Shown one piece after another: positions 34,700 to 45,795 of a DNA stretch of 64,000 bases. The stretch is from Beduinella massiliensis (GTDB lineage: Bacteria > Bacillota > Clostridia > Christensenellales > Aristaeellaceae). The translations under genes were made by a program, and so were the position numbers. The notes under the pieces were generated by a model that saw only the letters and a program-made list of their open reading frames with translations, did not search any database and had not been told where the DNA came from. Within the stretch, counting starts at the first letter, position 1. Every line of letters begins with the position of its first letter. The stretch covers positions 3,357,674 to 3,421,673 of the forward strand of contig NZ_LT963430.1 of the NCBI RefSeq assembly GCF_900199405.1. Reading direction: 5' to 3'.

Positions 34700-35637
34700 A
34701 GCGCGCTCACCTGCCCCATCTTCTTGACGATCCAGTTCATTGTCAGCATCAGCACGACGTTGACCACCGAGTTGAACATTCCTACCGCCGCCGAAAAGCT
34801 GTACTGCGCCTTTTGCAGGCCTACCTTGTAGACGTAGGTGGATATCAGCTCGCTGGCTTCCAGGTTCAGCGCGTTCTGCATCAAAAGCGCCTTTTCATGG
34901 CCGACGCTCATCAGCCCGCCCATTTGAAGGATGAACATGATCGTCACCGTGGGCAGAATGCTCGGCAGATTTACGTGCCAAATGCGCTGCACGCGCGTCG
35001 CGCCGTCGATCATCGCCGCCTCGTGGAGCTGCTGATCCACGCCGGACAGCGCCGCCAGAAAGATCACCGCGCCCCAGCCCGTCTGCTGCCACATGCCGGA
35101 GACGACGTAAACCCACTGAAAGGCCCTGGGGCTCGTGAGCCAGTCCTCGGCGTGTAGCCCCATCGCCTGAAAGAGAAGCGTCAGGACGCCGGTTTCCTTG
35201 TTCAGCATCAGGTTCACCATGCTGATGAGCACGGTCACGGAGATAAAATAGGGCGCGTACGTCACGGTCTGCACGAACTTCTTGTAGCGCGGCGCGCCGA
35301 TCTCGTTGATCACCAGCGCGAGGAATACCTTCAAAGGGAAGGCGATCAGCACGCCCCAGATGGAAAGGCTCAGGGTGTTGCGCACGTACGTCCACATGTT
35401 GGGCGACTTTACAAAGCGCTCAAAGTATTTCAGCCCCACCCACGGGCTTCCCCAGATGCCGCGCGAGGGCTTGAAGTCCCTAAAAGCGATCTGCAGGCCG
35501 TAAATCGGCACGTAGTTGAAGAAGAACACCACCAAAACAGCCGGCAGGATGAGAAGGTAGAGCTGACGGTCGCGCACGACATCCCGCCCCAGCCTTCGGA
35601 CCGCCTCTCGCCGGCGGTTTTTTCCGGCGGCCGTCAT
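34696..35637 (-). CDS. Sugar ABC transporter permease, LplB-type (importer 2)
   Basis: 313 residues, six membrane helices; family segments YVPIYGLQIAFRDF and GSPWVGLKYF; coupling loop EAAMIDGATRVQRIWHVNLP. Overlaps the aldolase stop by 4 bp, so enzyme and transporter are translated together. Confidence 0.94.
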   Translation of the reverse strand: MTAAGKNRRREAVRRLGRDVVRDRQLYLLILPAVLVVFFFNYVPIYGLQIAFRDFKPSRGIWGSPWVGLKYFERFVKSPNMWTYVRNTLSLSIWGVLIAFPLKVFLALVINEIGAPRYKKFVQTVTYAPYFISVTVLISMVNLMLNKETGVLTLLFQAMGLHAEDWLTSPRAFQWVYVVSGMWQQTGWGAVIFLAALSGVDQQLHEAAMIDGATRVQRIWHVNLPSILPTVTIMFILQMGGLMSVGHEKALLMQNALNLEASELISTYVYKVGLQKAQYSFSAAVGMFNSVVNVVLMLTMNWIVKKMGQVSAL

Positions 35638-36443
35638 ACGGCCTTCCCTCCCTCATCGCGCGGGTATCTGCCGGACACCTCCTGCATGAGCGCCAGGAGA
35701 TCCTGCGCGCCCTTTAAAATGCTCCACATGTCCGTGCTCGCGGAAATGAAGTCTACGCCCTTGCTCATCCAATGCGCAAGCTCCGCGGCGGTATCCGCGC
35801 CCGTGGAAAGGCCGATGGGCTTGCCCGCGTCGTGCGCTTTTTGGATGGCCAAATCGATATAAGCGTTGGTCCTTTCCCCCTGCAACGCGTGGCCCAGCTC
35901 GCCCACGGAGCCGCTGAGATCCATCGGGCCGATCACGAAGCCGTCTACATAGGGAATCTTCGCGACCTCCTCCATGGCGTGAACCGCGTCCAGCGTCTCC
36001 ACCTGCAAAAACCTGCACAGCTCCTTGCTGCCGTGGTCGATGTAGTCCTGCACGCTGTCCAGGCCGTAACGAATCGCCCGGCAGGGCCCGAACCCCCGCC
36101 TGCCCTCCGGCGGGTAGATGCAGGTGTCGATCGCGCGCCGGGCATCCTCGACGCTGTTGACCATGGGCACGACGATGGCGTCCGGCCCCGCCTCCAGGAC
36201 GCGCTTGATGTTCGGGATGTCGTTCCAGGTGACGCGCACCATGCTGGGCGTGCCCGCAGCCTTTGCGGCGATGAGGTGCGTCTCCATCTCATGAAAGCTT
36301 GTGGAAATATGCTCCATGTCGATCCACAGGTAGTCAAAGCCCACCGAGCCCAGCATTTCGCACACGCGATGGTCGGTCAGGTTGACGTGGGTGCCCAGGA
36401 GACGCCGCCCGGAAGCGAGCGCCGCCCGAAACTGATTTTTCAT
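35634..36443 (-). CDS. HpcH/HpaI-family class II aldolase
   Basis: 269 residues. Motifs of the HpaI/GarL family: LIDM-like WIDMEH (Glu as metal-site residue), VRVTWND, VPMVNSVEDARRAI, the metal ligand Glu in QVETLDAV, and the GPMDLSGSVG phosphate/carboxylate loop. These enzymes split 2-keto-3-deoxy acids into pyruvate or an oxo-acid plus an aldehyde. ATG 36443 has AAGGAG 10 bases upstream. It sits between the beta-propeller enzyme and the permeases, suggesting the imported sugar is broken down by way of a keto-deoxy acid (inference). Confidence 0.9.
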   Translation of the reverse strand: MKNQFRAALASGRRLLGTHVNLTDHRVCEMLGSVGFDYLWIDMEHISTSFHEMETHLIAAKAAGTPSMVRVTWNDIPNIKRVLEAGPDAIVVPMVNSVEDARRAIDTCIYPPEGRRGFGPCRAIRYGLDSVQDYIDHGSKELCRFLQVETLDAVHAMEEVAKIPYVDGFVIGPMDLSGSVGELGHALQGERTNAYIDLAIQKAHDAGKPIGLSTGADTAAELAHWMSKGVDFISASTDMWSILKGAQDLLALMQEVSGRYPRDEGGKAV

Positions 36444-36447
36444 TCGC

Positions 36448-37875
36448 TCATTTCTCCTTCGGCAAAAATTGAAATGCGTAGACCTCCGCATCGCGCAAAT
36501 GGAAGCACAGGCGCACCGGCCTGCCCCGCAGCTCGGAAAGCGGCCTTTCAAAGTCAACCCGCCGGTCGGTGGCGTCGCCGAAAAGCTCGCCGCTGTCATA
36601 CCCCGCTAACGCGTTGCCCTCCGCATCCTCCAGGCGAACGCGCATGCCGCCCGCAGCCGAGGTGGCGAAGTTCACGGACAATGCCTCCCCTTCAAAGACG
36701 AGGGGCTGCGTGACGACCTCTCCGCCCGCGTAGCCGGCGCCGCGGCTGACGAAGCCGTCCAGGCGCAGCGTGTAGCGGAACACCTGCACGGGCGTGTCCG
36801 ACCAATCGTTCGCGCTGGCGTAAAGCGAGAGCTCCCGATCCTCGCCGTCCACGGCGCTTTGCGTCTCGATCAGGCCATAGGCCGCATAGCCGTCCCCGTA
36901 TACCCAACGCTTCTCGCTTTCCGGGCCGGGCCGCAGGAAAGCCTCGTTCCATCGCCTGAAGCGCCTTCCGTCGCGCGAGGACATGAACAGCCCGTCCGTC
37001 ACCGCCAGGCCATAGCGCGGGTGGAACTGCATGCGCCACCTGCGCCGCTCCGCGCCGCACAGCCGTTCGTAATTCGCCGTCCATTCCCGGCGTTCCGTAT
37101 ATCGCGCCGGAAAGGCGACGTACAGATGCGGCGCGCGGAAGTAGGGCTGAATGCCGTTGGTGTACATGTGAAAGTCGTAGGGCGAGTCCGCGTAGGAGAT
37201 GCGCTCCGGTTCCGACCAGGTGCGGAAATCCCCGGACTCCATCCGCCGAATGTCGCGGATCCGTTCGCCCTCCGCGCTCTCGTGAAAATCGCGGGCGTAG
37301 CACACATACCGTCCCGTGTTTCCGTCCCAAAATGCCGTGTTGTGCGAATCGTAGACCCCTTTATCGCAGAGCATCCAGCCGTCCTGAAAGTGGAGACCGT
37401 CCGCGCTGGTCATGCACCAGAGCTGCCGCCCCGGGCGCGTATACACGGCCTTATAGCGCTCGCTCGCCGGGCACGCGGGATTCCGGTCGATGAACACGTG
37501 AAATGCGTCCATCGTGTCCGTGATGGCCACGATGTTGTTATGGGTGTCGCCTTCATAGGCGCAGATACCCAGATCTGGCTTGTGCCAGTGAATCCCGTCC
37601 CCGCTCTGCGCATAGCAGATATGATGAAACGGGGGATCGTGGCGCGTATGCTCCCGGTTGTACATCGGCATGCACAGATAATACATCCGGAATATCCGCT
37701 CGTCCTGCAACACGGTGTAATAGACCCAGCCGTCGGCCTCCCACGGCGCGTCGTTCGTCATGACGCATTCCCGGCGCTGCGGATGGTGCAGCGTCTCGCG
37801 CGCGGTCGTCCGTCCGGCGTCCAGCAGCTCGCCATCCACGAACAGCTCGCGCCGGCATCCAACAGGATGAATCAT
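36448..37875 (-). CDS. Beta-propeller glycosidase-like protein
   Basis: 475 residues, no signal peptide. Repeated blades of the GH32/43/DUF-type five-bladed propeller are visible: ADGWVYYTVLQ, YYLCMP, YAQSGDGIHWHKPDLG, MTSADGLHFQDGW, VYDSHNTAFWDG and SSRDGRRFRRW, followed by a C-terminal beta-sandwich (about 380-475). It resembles the uncharacterised 'glycosyl hydrolase-like' propellers found with sugar importers, and I cannot assign a numbered family or catalytic residues. First gene of the importer 2 operon, behind the promoter at 38013-38041. Confidence 0.75.
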   Translation of the reverse strand: MIHPVGCRRELFVDGELLDAGRTTARETLHHPQRRECVMTNDAPWEADGWVYYTVLQDERIFRMYYLCMPMYNREHTRHDPPFHHICYAQSGDGIHWHKPDLGICAYEGDTHNNIVAITDTMDAFHVFIDRNPACPASERYKAVYTRPGRQLWCMTSADGLHFQDGWMLCDKGVYDSHNTAFWDGNTGRYVCYARDFHESAEGERIRDIRRMESGDFRTWSEPERISYADSPYDFHMYTNGIQPYFRAPHLYVAFPARYTERREWTANYERLCGAERRRWRMQFHPRYGLAVTDGLFMSSRDGRRFRRWNEAFLRPGPESEKRWVYGDGYAAYGLIETQSAVDGEDRELSLYASANDWSDTPVQVFRYTLRLDGFVSRGAGYAGGEVVTQPLVFEGEALSVNFATSAAGGMRVRLEDAEGNALAGYDSGELFGDATDRRVDFERPLSELRGRPVRLCFHLRDAEVYAFQFLPKEK

Positions 37876-37973
37876 CGCTTTCGCTCCTTCTGAAATATTT
37901 TCTCAGGCATCGCTTTCGAGGTCCCCTCAGATGTCCGTACGCTAAGCGCAGCGTGTGCAGCTTTCAAAGGGTT

Positions 37974-37988
37974 TGGAGATAATCTCCA
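37974..37988. promoter_or_regulatory. Palindrome in the importer 2 leader
   Basis: TGGAGATAATCTCCA, a perfect palindrome around a central base, downstream of the minus-strand promoter. Possible operator for the adjacent LacI regulator. Confidence 0.45.
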
Positions 37989-38012
37989 TTTTTCCTCCCC
38001 TGTTTTGTGTTC

Positions 38013-38041
38013 ATTATAGGGTTCCCTTCTTGCGGCCGCAA
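38013..38041 (-). promoter_or_regulatory. Promoter of the importer 2 operon
   Basis: TTGCGG (38041-38036) and TATAAT (38018-38013) with a 17-bp spacer on the minus strand. Confidence 0.68.
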
Positions 38042-38064
38042 TCCAATTTCACGAATTTCAAATT

Positions 38065-38074
38065 TTTCATGAAA
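38065..38074. promoter_or_regulatory. TTTCATGAAA palindrome
   Basis: A 10-bp perfect palindrome just upstream of the -35 of the LacI gene and about 25 bp upstream of the divergent promoter; candidate operator. Confidence 0.35.
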
Positions 38075-38079
38075 TCAAG

Positions 38080-38109
38080 TTGCACGCAAGGAGGGCTTGG
38101 CTATATAAT
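38080..38109 (+). promoter_or_regulatory. Promoter of the lacI-type gene (importer 2)
   Basis: TTGCAC (38080-38085) and TATAAT (38104-38109), 18-bp spacer; a TATATA alternative gives 16 bp. Confidence 0.6.
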
Positions 38110-38139
38110 ACCGGCAGGAAACAAATGGAGGGCGCAGAG

Positions 38140-39135
38140 ATGAAGCAAAAACTCATCGCGGAAAAGGCGGGCGTTTCCTTCGCGACGGTCTCCAGAGCGC
38201 TGACGCATAGCGCAAAGGTGCGCCCGGAGACGATGCAGCGCATCCGCAAAGCCATGCAGGAGCTGGGCATCAGCGACAGCGACGCCCTTTTTCAGGGCAG
38301 GGGCATCCTCTCCAAGACGGTGCTCGTCGTGGTCGGCGACATCGCCACGGAGTTTTTCGCGCACATCATCCTCGGCCTTTACGACGTGCTCGAAGCGAAC
38401 GGCTACCAGATGTCGCTTTGCAACAGCCGGTATGATTCCGAGGTCGAAATGCGCTGCATCAAGACCGCCGAGGAAAACGGCTACGCGGGAATCATCATGA
38501 TTACCGCGGTGGAAACGCAGGAGCTGGTTTCCTTTCTGCAAAGCGCCGAAATCCCCGTCGTGCTCGTCAACCGGTATATACGCTCCCTCGACCTGGACGT
38601 CGTCCGCATCGACAACTACCGGGGCGGCTACCTGGCCGCGCAGCACCTGATTGAAAATGGGCACAGACGAATCGCGCACCTGGCCGGGCCGCGCAACTCC
38701 GCCGCGCCCCAGGACCGCCTGCGCGGCTTTACCGAAGCCATGCACGATAACGGCGTTCCCTTTACCCAGGACGACGCCGTCTTTGGGGACCTCTCGCGCG
38801 AATGCGGAAAAAAATTTGCCGATTGGCTCATGCCGCGCGATTATACCGCCGCCTATATCGGCAATAATTACATGGCGGCAGGCGCCGTACACCAGCTTCT
38901 CAAGCTGGGCAGACGCGTTCCCGAGGACATCAGCATCGTCTGCTTCGACGATTCGCCTTTGGTGTCGGAGGATGGCCTCAATCTCACCACGATCAGCTGC
39001 GAGCCGCAGATCATGGGGCGCGCGGCGGCGGAAACCCTGTTAAAGCGCATCGCGGACCCTTTGGGCCGCCATGTGAAGACCATCTATTCCCCTAGGCTGA
39101 ACGCCCGCGGCAGCGTGCGCTCGCTCAGAGAATGA
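38140..39135 (+). CDS. LacI-family transcriptional regulator (importer 2)
   Basis: 331 residues. The N-terminal helix-turn-helix (LIAEKAGVSFATVSRALTHS) and hinge are followed by a periplasmic-binding-like sensor domain (about 60-330; VVVVGD, NRYIRSLDLDVVRIDN, HLIENGHRRIAHLAGP, CFDDSPL). It should repress the divergent glycosidase/aldolase/importer operon and release it on sugar binding. ATG 38140 has GGAGG 8 bases upstream. No strong terminator follows; uvrA has its own promoter. Confidence 0.94.
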   Translation: MKQKLIAEKAGVSFATVSRALTHSAKVRPETMQRIRKAMQELGISDSDALFQGRGILSKTVLVVVGDIATEFFAHIILGLYDVLEANGYQMSLCNSRYDSEVEMRCIKTAEENGYAGIIMITAVETQELVSFLQSAEIPVVLVNRYIRSLDLDVVRIDNYRGGYLAAQHLIENGHRRIAHLAGPRNSAAPQDRLRGFTEAMHDNGVPFTQDDAVFGDLSRECGKKFADWLMPRDYTAAYIGNNYMAAGAVHQLLKLGRRVPEDISIVCFDDSPLVSEDGLNLTTISCEPQIMGRAAAETLLKRIADPLGRHVKTIYSPRLNARGSVRSLRE

Positions 39136-39225
39136 ACGGACGCGGAAGGCCGAAACGGCCCGCCGCGCCCTCTCCCCGGCGCTGTTTTCGTTCCCCCCGG
39201 GATTTTCCGGTCTCCTTCTTTTATA

Positions 39226-39239
39226 AAAACGCTTGTTCT
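39226..39239 (+). promoter_or_regulatory. Possible degenerate SOS box of uvrA
   Basis: AAAACGCTTGTTCT keeps the AAC-N4-GTTC core of the LexA site but lacks the outer CG. It overlaps the -35 box. Confidence 0.4.
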
Positions 39240-39261
39240 CATTTTTATATTGTGTTATAAT
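39233..39261 (+). promoter_or_regulatory. Promoter of uvrA
   Basis: TTGTTC (39233-39238), 17-bp spacer, TATAAT (39256-39261). Confidence 0.78.
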
Positions 39262-39295
39262 GAGCCCGCATTCAAATGACAGGTGGAGGTACTCC

Positions 39296-42151
<2,856 letters not shown>

Positions 42152-42158
42152 TGGAGGG

Positions 42159-42192
42159 GCGGGCTGCGGACGATGTTTCGTCTGCAGCCCGC
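42159..42192. terminator. Hairpin between convergent uvrA and lacI-type genes
   Basis: Stem GCGGGCTGC (42159-42167) / GCAGCCCGC (42184-42192), extended by GGACGA / TCGTCT. It lacks a U-tract, so termination may be weak. Confidence 0.6.
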
Positions 42193-42197
42193 TCCGC

Positions 42198-43190
42198 TTA
42201 TTCACCCGGCGCTATGCGGCTCACGGATTTTCTCCGAATCAGCAACGGCTTAATCCATGTTGTCTTCGGTTCCTGAGGCTGGGAGGGGTTTTCTAAGCGG
42301 TCTAGCAGTTTATCAACCGCACATTGCGCAATCTCGTCATAAGGATGGGCGACCGTCGTGATATCGAGCATTTGGCACCACTGAAGATCGTCGTTAATTA
42401 TCAGGCTCATGTCCTCCGGAATGCGAAGCCCCATATCCCAAAGCAAGCGAAACGCCACTGTGCTGGCGCGGTTTGCAATGCAGATCATCGCCGTAGGATG
42501 AATACGATCCATCTCTGCCCGCAGATGCGCCGTCGCCTCCGCCGCGTCTTTTTCGAGAGGAACCTCTTGTGCACAGAACGGCGGCACCTGCCGCGTTTCC
42601 AGCGCCCTCCAAAATCCGGCAATGCGCGCGTCGTGTCCGTCGCTGATAAATAGCATACGTCGGTGTCCAAGGTCTAGGAGGTACTGTGCCGCCATAAACA
42701 CGCCCAACTCGTTTTCGATGCACAGGGCGTCCAAATTGGCGAATGAATGCTTAAAGATTTGCAAAAATCGAATATTCTGCGCCTGCATTGCATCCACCAC
42801 CGAAGCGCAAGCCGTCGTTTCAGGAGAAAAAATAACACCGTCTACCCGCGAGCCGAACATGACCTCCAAGCACTTCGTTTCATCCAGCGTCACGGGATCC
42901 GCAAACGAAAGCAGCGCGCGATAATTTCGCTCCAATAAGCGATGCTCCAAACGCTTCGCTACCTGCATGTAAAACGGGTTATCCGCATCCTTTAGGGTGA
43001 TGCCGATCGTATGCGTACGCTGCTGTTTAAGGCTGCGTGCCGTAAGGTTTGGAGTATACTGCATTTCGTGTGCAATCTGTAAAATTCTTTGCCGTGTTGA
43101 CTCCTTAATCGTGCTGCCGCTTTCAAAAGCCCTGGTCACGGTTGCCGTCGATACGCCTGCACGCTGGGCAACATCTTTGCACGTCGCCAT
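42198..43190 (-). CDS. LacI-family transcriptional regulator (importer 3)
   Basis: 330 residues. The DNA-binding head (KDVAQRAGVSTATVTRAFESG) and hinge helix are followed by the sensor domain (HTIGITLKDADNPFYMQV through AMICIANRAS). The ATG at 43190 has GGAGGAAC upstream; the longer frame to 43253 has no ribosome binding site. It lies divergent from the GH32-like gene, and operators in the shared region (43210-43221, 43354-43377) suggest repression of that operon and of itself. Confidence 0.94.
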   Translation of the reverse strand: MATCKDVAQRAGVSTATVTRAFESGSTIKESTRQRILQIAHEMQYTPNLTARSLKQQRTHTIGITLKDADNPFYMQVAKRLEHRLLERNYRALLSFADPVTLDETKCLEVMFGSRVDGVIFSPETTACASVVDAMQAQNIRFLQIFKHSFANLDALCIENELGVFMAAQYLLDLGHRRMLFISDGHDARIAGFWRALETRQVPPFCAQEVPLEKDAAEATAHLRAEMDRIHPTAMICIANRASTVAFRLLWDMGLRIPEDMSLIINDDLQWCQMLDITTVAHPYDEIAQCAVDKLLDRLENPSQPQEPKTTWIKPLLIRRKSVSRIAPGE

Positions 43191-43209
43191 CTTATGTTCC
43201 TCCGATTTT

Positions 43210-43221
43210 GTAATCGATAAC
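43210..43221. promoter_or_regulatory. Imperfect LacI-type operator near the regulator gene
   Basis: GTAATCGATAAC differs by one base from the core (GTTATCGATAAC) of the perfect palindrome at 43354-43377; 20 bp before the lacI-type start, fitting autoregulation. Confidence 0.6.
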
Positions 43222-43268
43222 TTTATTCTATCATCATTTGTGGTCGTTCGCAACTTATCGTCAAAAAT

Positions 43269-43298
43269 ATTATAAATTTATTCTTGACATTTCAGCAA
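43269..43298 (-). promoter_or_regulatory. Candidate promoter of the lacI-type gene (importer 3)
   Basis: TTGCTG (43298-43293), 18-bp spacer, TATAAT (43274-43269) on the minus strand, overlapping the start of the divergent promoter. Confidence 0.5.
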
Positions 43299-43312
43299 TT
43301 ACGCTCTATAAT
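43284..43312 (+). promoter_or_regulatory. Consensus sigma-A promoter of the GH32/importer 3 operon
   Basis: TTGACA (43284-43289), 17-bp spacer, TATAAT (43307-43312): both boxes perfect. Confidence 0.9.
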
Positions 43313-43353
43313 CCAAATTGTAGACGTTAACATTTTCGCTTTTTTATTTAAGC

Positions 43354-43377
43354 AATAATGTTATCGATAACATTATT
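43354..43377. promoter_or_regulatory. Perfect 24-bp palindromic operator
   Basis: AATAATGTTATC followed by its exact reverse complement. The GTTATCGATAAC core is typical of LacI-family sites. It lies about 35-58 bp downstream of the expected start of transcription and before the GH32-like gene, where a bound repressor would block elongation. Confidence 0.85.
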
Positions 43378-43393
43378 AAGGATGTGATCTGCC

Positions 43394-44845
43394 TTGTACA
43401 GACCCAGAAGCTACCATAGCGACATAGGCGACGTAGAGATCATTGAAAAAGATGGAATACTTCATATGTTCCATCTGGTCATTCCAAATCGCGATCTCAT
43501 CGCACATGCCGTTTCCTTTGATGGCCTTTCGTGGGAAGCCGTCGCTCCGGCTTTGCGAACCGGCAACCCCGGTGATTGGGACGACGACATGATTCGTACA
43601 GTCAGCGTCACAAGGGCAAACGGGCGTTACGTGATGCTATATGGCGCCACTTGCCGTCGTGAAGGCGGCCGTGAAGAGCGCATTATGACCGCCGTTTCAG
43701 ACGACCTGATGATATGGGAAAAGACCCCCGGCTTCATCCCTGCAGACCCACGCTTTTACGAACAATTACATCAAAACCCAGATCATGTATCCTGGCGCGA
43801 CCCTAAGATTTATTATGAAGACGGCGTCTATTTCTGTCTCATATGCGCACGCATAAACCACGGCCCGTACCTGCGTCGTGGTTGTGTCGGCCTCATGAAA
43901 TCGACGGATTTGGTGGAATGGGAAGTATGCCCCCCTCTGTTTGCGCCGTACGCATTCTACGACCTGGAATGCCCGCAGCTCTATAAAATCGGCGGCCTCT
44001 ATTATCTGATCGCCTGCGTTATCGAGGATCAAACGCAGCGATACTGGGTGTCCAAGTCGATTTCTGGGCCTTTTGAACCTGCGGGAAACCCTCTGCTCAT
44101 GCCCGCTTGGTCCCATTATGCTGGAAGGTTGGCTCGCTTTCAGGGGCGCGACGTTTTCGCCTGTTGGACATTCGCCCTGGAGGACGGTCCCAGTCCATTC
44201 GGTCTTCAAATCGCAAAAGGACATGTGATAAAGTACGTCCCAGCCGTCCTAGACGTCCGTCAGGACAACAATGGAAGTCTTTACCTGTGTTCGCCTGCCG
44301 CCTGGGAGAATTATGCCGGACAAACCGTTCCGTGGGACAAGGCGGAACATAGCCTCTGCATGCATAATCCTACTGCGTTTATGACGGATCACACGCTGAC
44401 CGTCCTGGAGGGCATGGAGGCATGTTGCGCGCAATTTCCCGATATCCACGATTTCACCTTGAAGGCACAGCTATCCGTAGCGGCGCACAGCGGCGGGGTC
44501 TGTTTTCACTTGGATGAGGATGCCGCCGGATATTTTCTGGAATTCTGTCCCACCCGTGGAACGGTTCGACTGATTAAGCACGCGCATTGCACGCTGGAAA
44601 GCGGTCAGCCATGGTTTGATTACAGAGTGCTTCAGGAATGTGCAGCAGATTTTTCCATGGGCAGTATCTCCATCCTGCTGCGTCATATAGGAGGAGAAAT
44701 TGAAATCAGTCTGAATGGCCGCGTTTGTTTCAGCACCGTTACCACCGCGCTTCACACCGGATGCATCGGCATATACGCGCAGAACGGCAGCGTCAATGTG
44801 CAGAATATGTCGATTATTTCTATGAGGATACCCGAAAACCGGTAA
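43394..44845 (+). CDS. GH32-like glycoside hydrolase (beta-fructosidase clan)
   Basis: 483 residues, TTG start, AAGGA 11 bases upstream; no signal peptide. The propeller shows Asp10 (HSDIGD), RDP (135-137, SWRDPKIYY) and ECP (192-194), the three-site pattern of clan GH-J, where they are nucleophile, transition-state stabiliser and acid/base. The usual N-terminal WMNDPNG motif is not recognisable, so the first assignment is weak. A C-terminal beta-sandwich spans about 310-483. It probably trims the imported oligosaccharide in the cytoplasm. Its base composition is visibly less GC-rich than flanking genes. Confidence 0.75.
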   Translation: MYRPRSYHSDIGDVEIIEKDGILHMFHLVIPNRDLIAHAVSFDGLSWEAVAPALRTGNPGDWDDDMIRTVSVTRANGRYVMLYGATCRREGGREERIMTAVSDDLMIWEKTPGFIPADPRFYEQLHQNPDHVSWRDPKIYYEDGVYFCLICARINHGPYLRRGCVGLMKSTDLVEWEVCPPLFAPYAFYDLECPQLYKIGGLYYLIACVIEDQTQRYWVSKSISGPFEPAGNPLLMPAWSHYAGRLARFQGRDVFACWTFALEDGPSPFGLQIAKGHVIKYVPAVLDVRQDNNGSLYLCSPAAWENYAGQTVPWDKAEHSLCMHNPTAFMTDHTLTVLEGMEACCAQFPDIHDFTLKAQLSVAAHSGGVCFHLDEDAAGYFLEFCPTRGTVRLIKHAHCTLESGQPWFDYRVLQECAADFSMGSISILLRHIGGEIEISLNGRVCFSTVTTALHTGCIGIYAQNGSVNVQNMSIISMRIPENR

Positions 44846-44856
44846 GGAGGATTGCC

Positions 44857-45780
44857 ATGAATCGTTCTGCTTCGCGCTGCGTCCGTCTGCACAGGATGCT
44901 GCGTACGTGGCAACTATGGATTCTGCTTTTACCTGCCCTCATCTGGGTCGCTGTATTCTGCTATGGCCCCATGTACGGTCTGCTGATAGCCTTTAAAACC
45001 TACAAACCCAAGCTGGGTATCTGGGGAAGCCCATGGGCCGGCCTTAAGTACTTTCAACAGTTTTTTAGCACACAGATCGCCTTCCAAAGCATTTTAAATA
45101 CGTTGCGTCTCAGTTTTTGCACGTTGCTCTTTAGCTTCCCGGTTCCAATTCTACTGGCGCTCGTCATCAACCAAATCCAACGTACGACGCTACGCAAATT
45201 CGTGCAAACGGCCACCTATGTTCCTTATTTTATTTCCAACGTTGTCGTCGTGGGCATCCTCTCCGTCATACTCAATCCGACGACGGGCTTTGTAAACCGC
45301 CTGCTGGAGGTATGCGGTATTGGAAGCCGCATGTTTATGTCGCGTCCAGAATACTTCATTCCCGTTTACGTCCTCTCCGGCATCTGGCAGACGGCGGGCT
45401 TTAACGCCATCATTTATCTCTCCACGCTCACGACGATTTCTCCTGATTTATACGAAGCGGCGATGATCGACGGCGCCACACGCATGCAGCGAATCCGCTA
45501 TATCGAGCTACCCGCGCTTACCCCTACGGTTGTCATCATGCTTGTTTTAGCGACGGGCAATATGCTCTCCGTGGGATATGAAAAGGTATACCTCATGCAG
45601 ACCGGCATGAACCTAACCGTCAGTGAGGTCGTTTCCACTTACGTGTATAAGGTGGGTGTGCAAAGCGCGCAGTTCAGCTTTGCCTCGGCCGTCGGTCTCT
45701 TTAATTCCATCATCAATCTTCTATTCCTTATTCTGACGAACTGGATCTGCAAACGTCTTTCCAGCGTCAGCCTGTTCTGA
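44857..45780 (+). CDS. Sugar ABC transporter permease, LplB-type (importer 3)
   Basis: 307 residues, six membrane helices; YGPMYGLLIAFKTY and GSPWAGLKYF segments; coupling loop EAAMIDGATRMQRIRYIELP. AAGGAGG lies 5-6 bases before ATG 44857, 12 bp after the glycosidase stop. Confidence 0.94.
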   Translation: MNRSASRCVRLHRMLRTWQLWILLLPALIWVAVFCYGPMYGLLIAFKTYKPKLGIWGSPWAGLKYFQQFFSTQIAFQSILNTLRLSFCTLLFSFPVPILLALVINQIQRTTLRKFVQTATYVPYFISNVVVVGILSVILNPTTGFVNRLLEVCGIGSRMFMSRPEYFIPVYVLSGIWQTAGFNAIIYLSTLTTISPDLYEAAMIDGATRMQRIRYIELPALTPTVVIMLVLATGNMLSVGYEKVYLMQTGMNLTVSEVVSTYVYKVGVQSAQFSFASAVGLFNSIINLLFLILTNWICKRLSSVSLF

Positions 45781-45795
45781 TAAGGAGGGGCGCAA

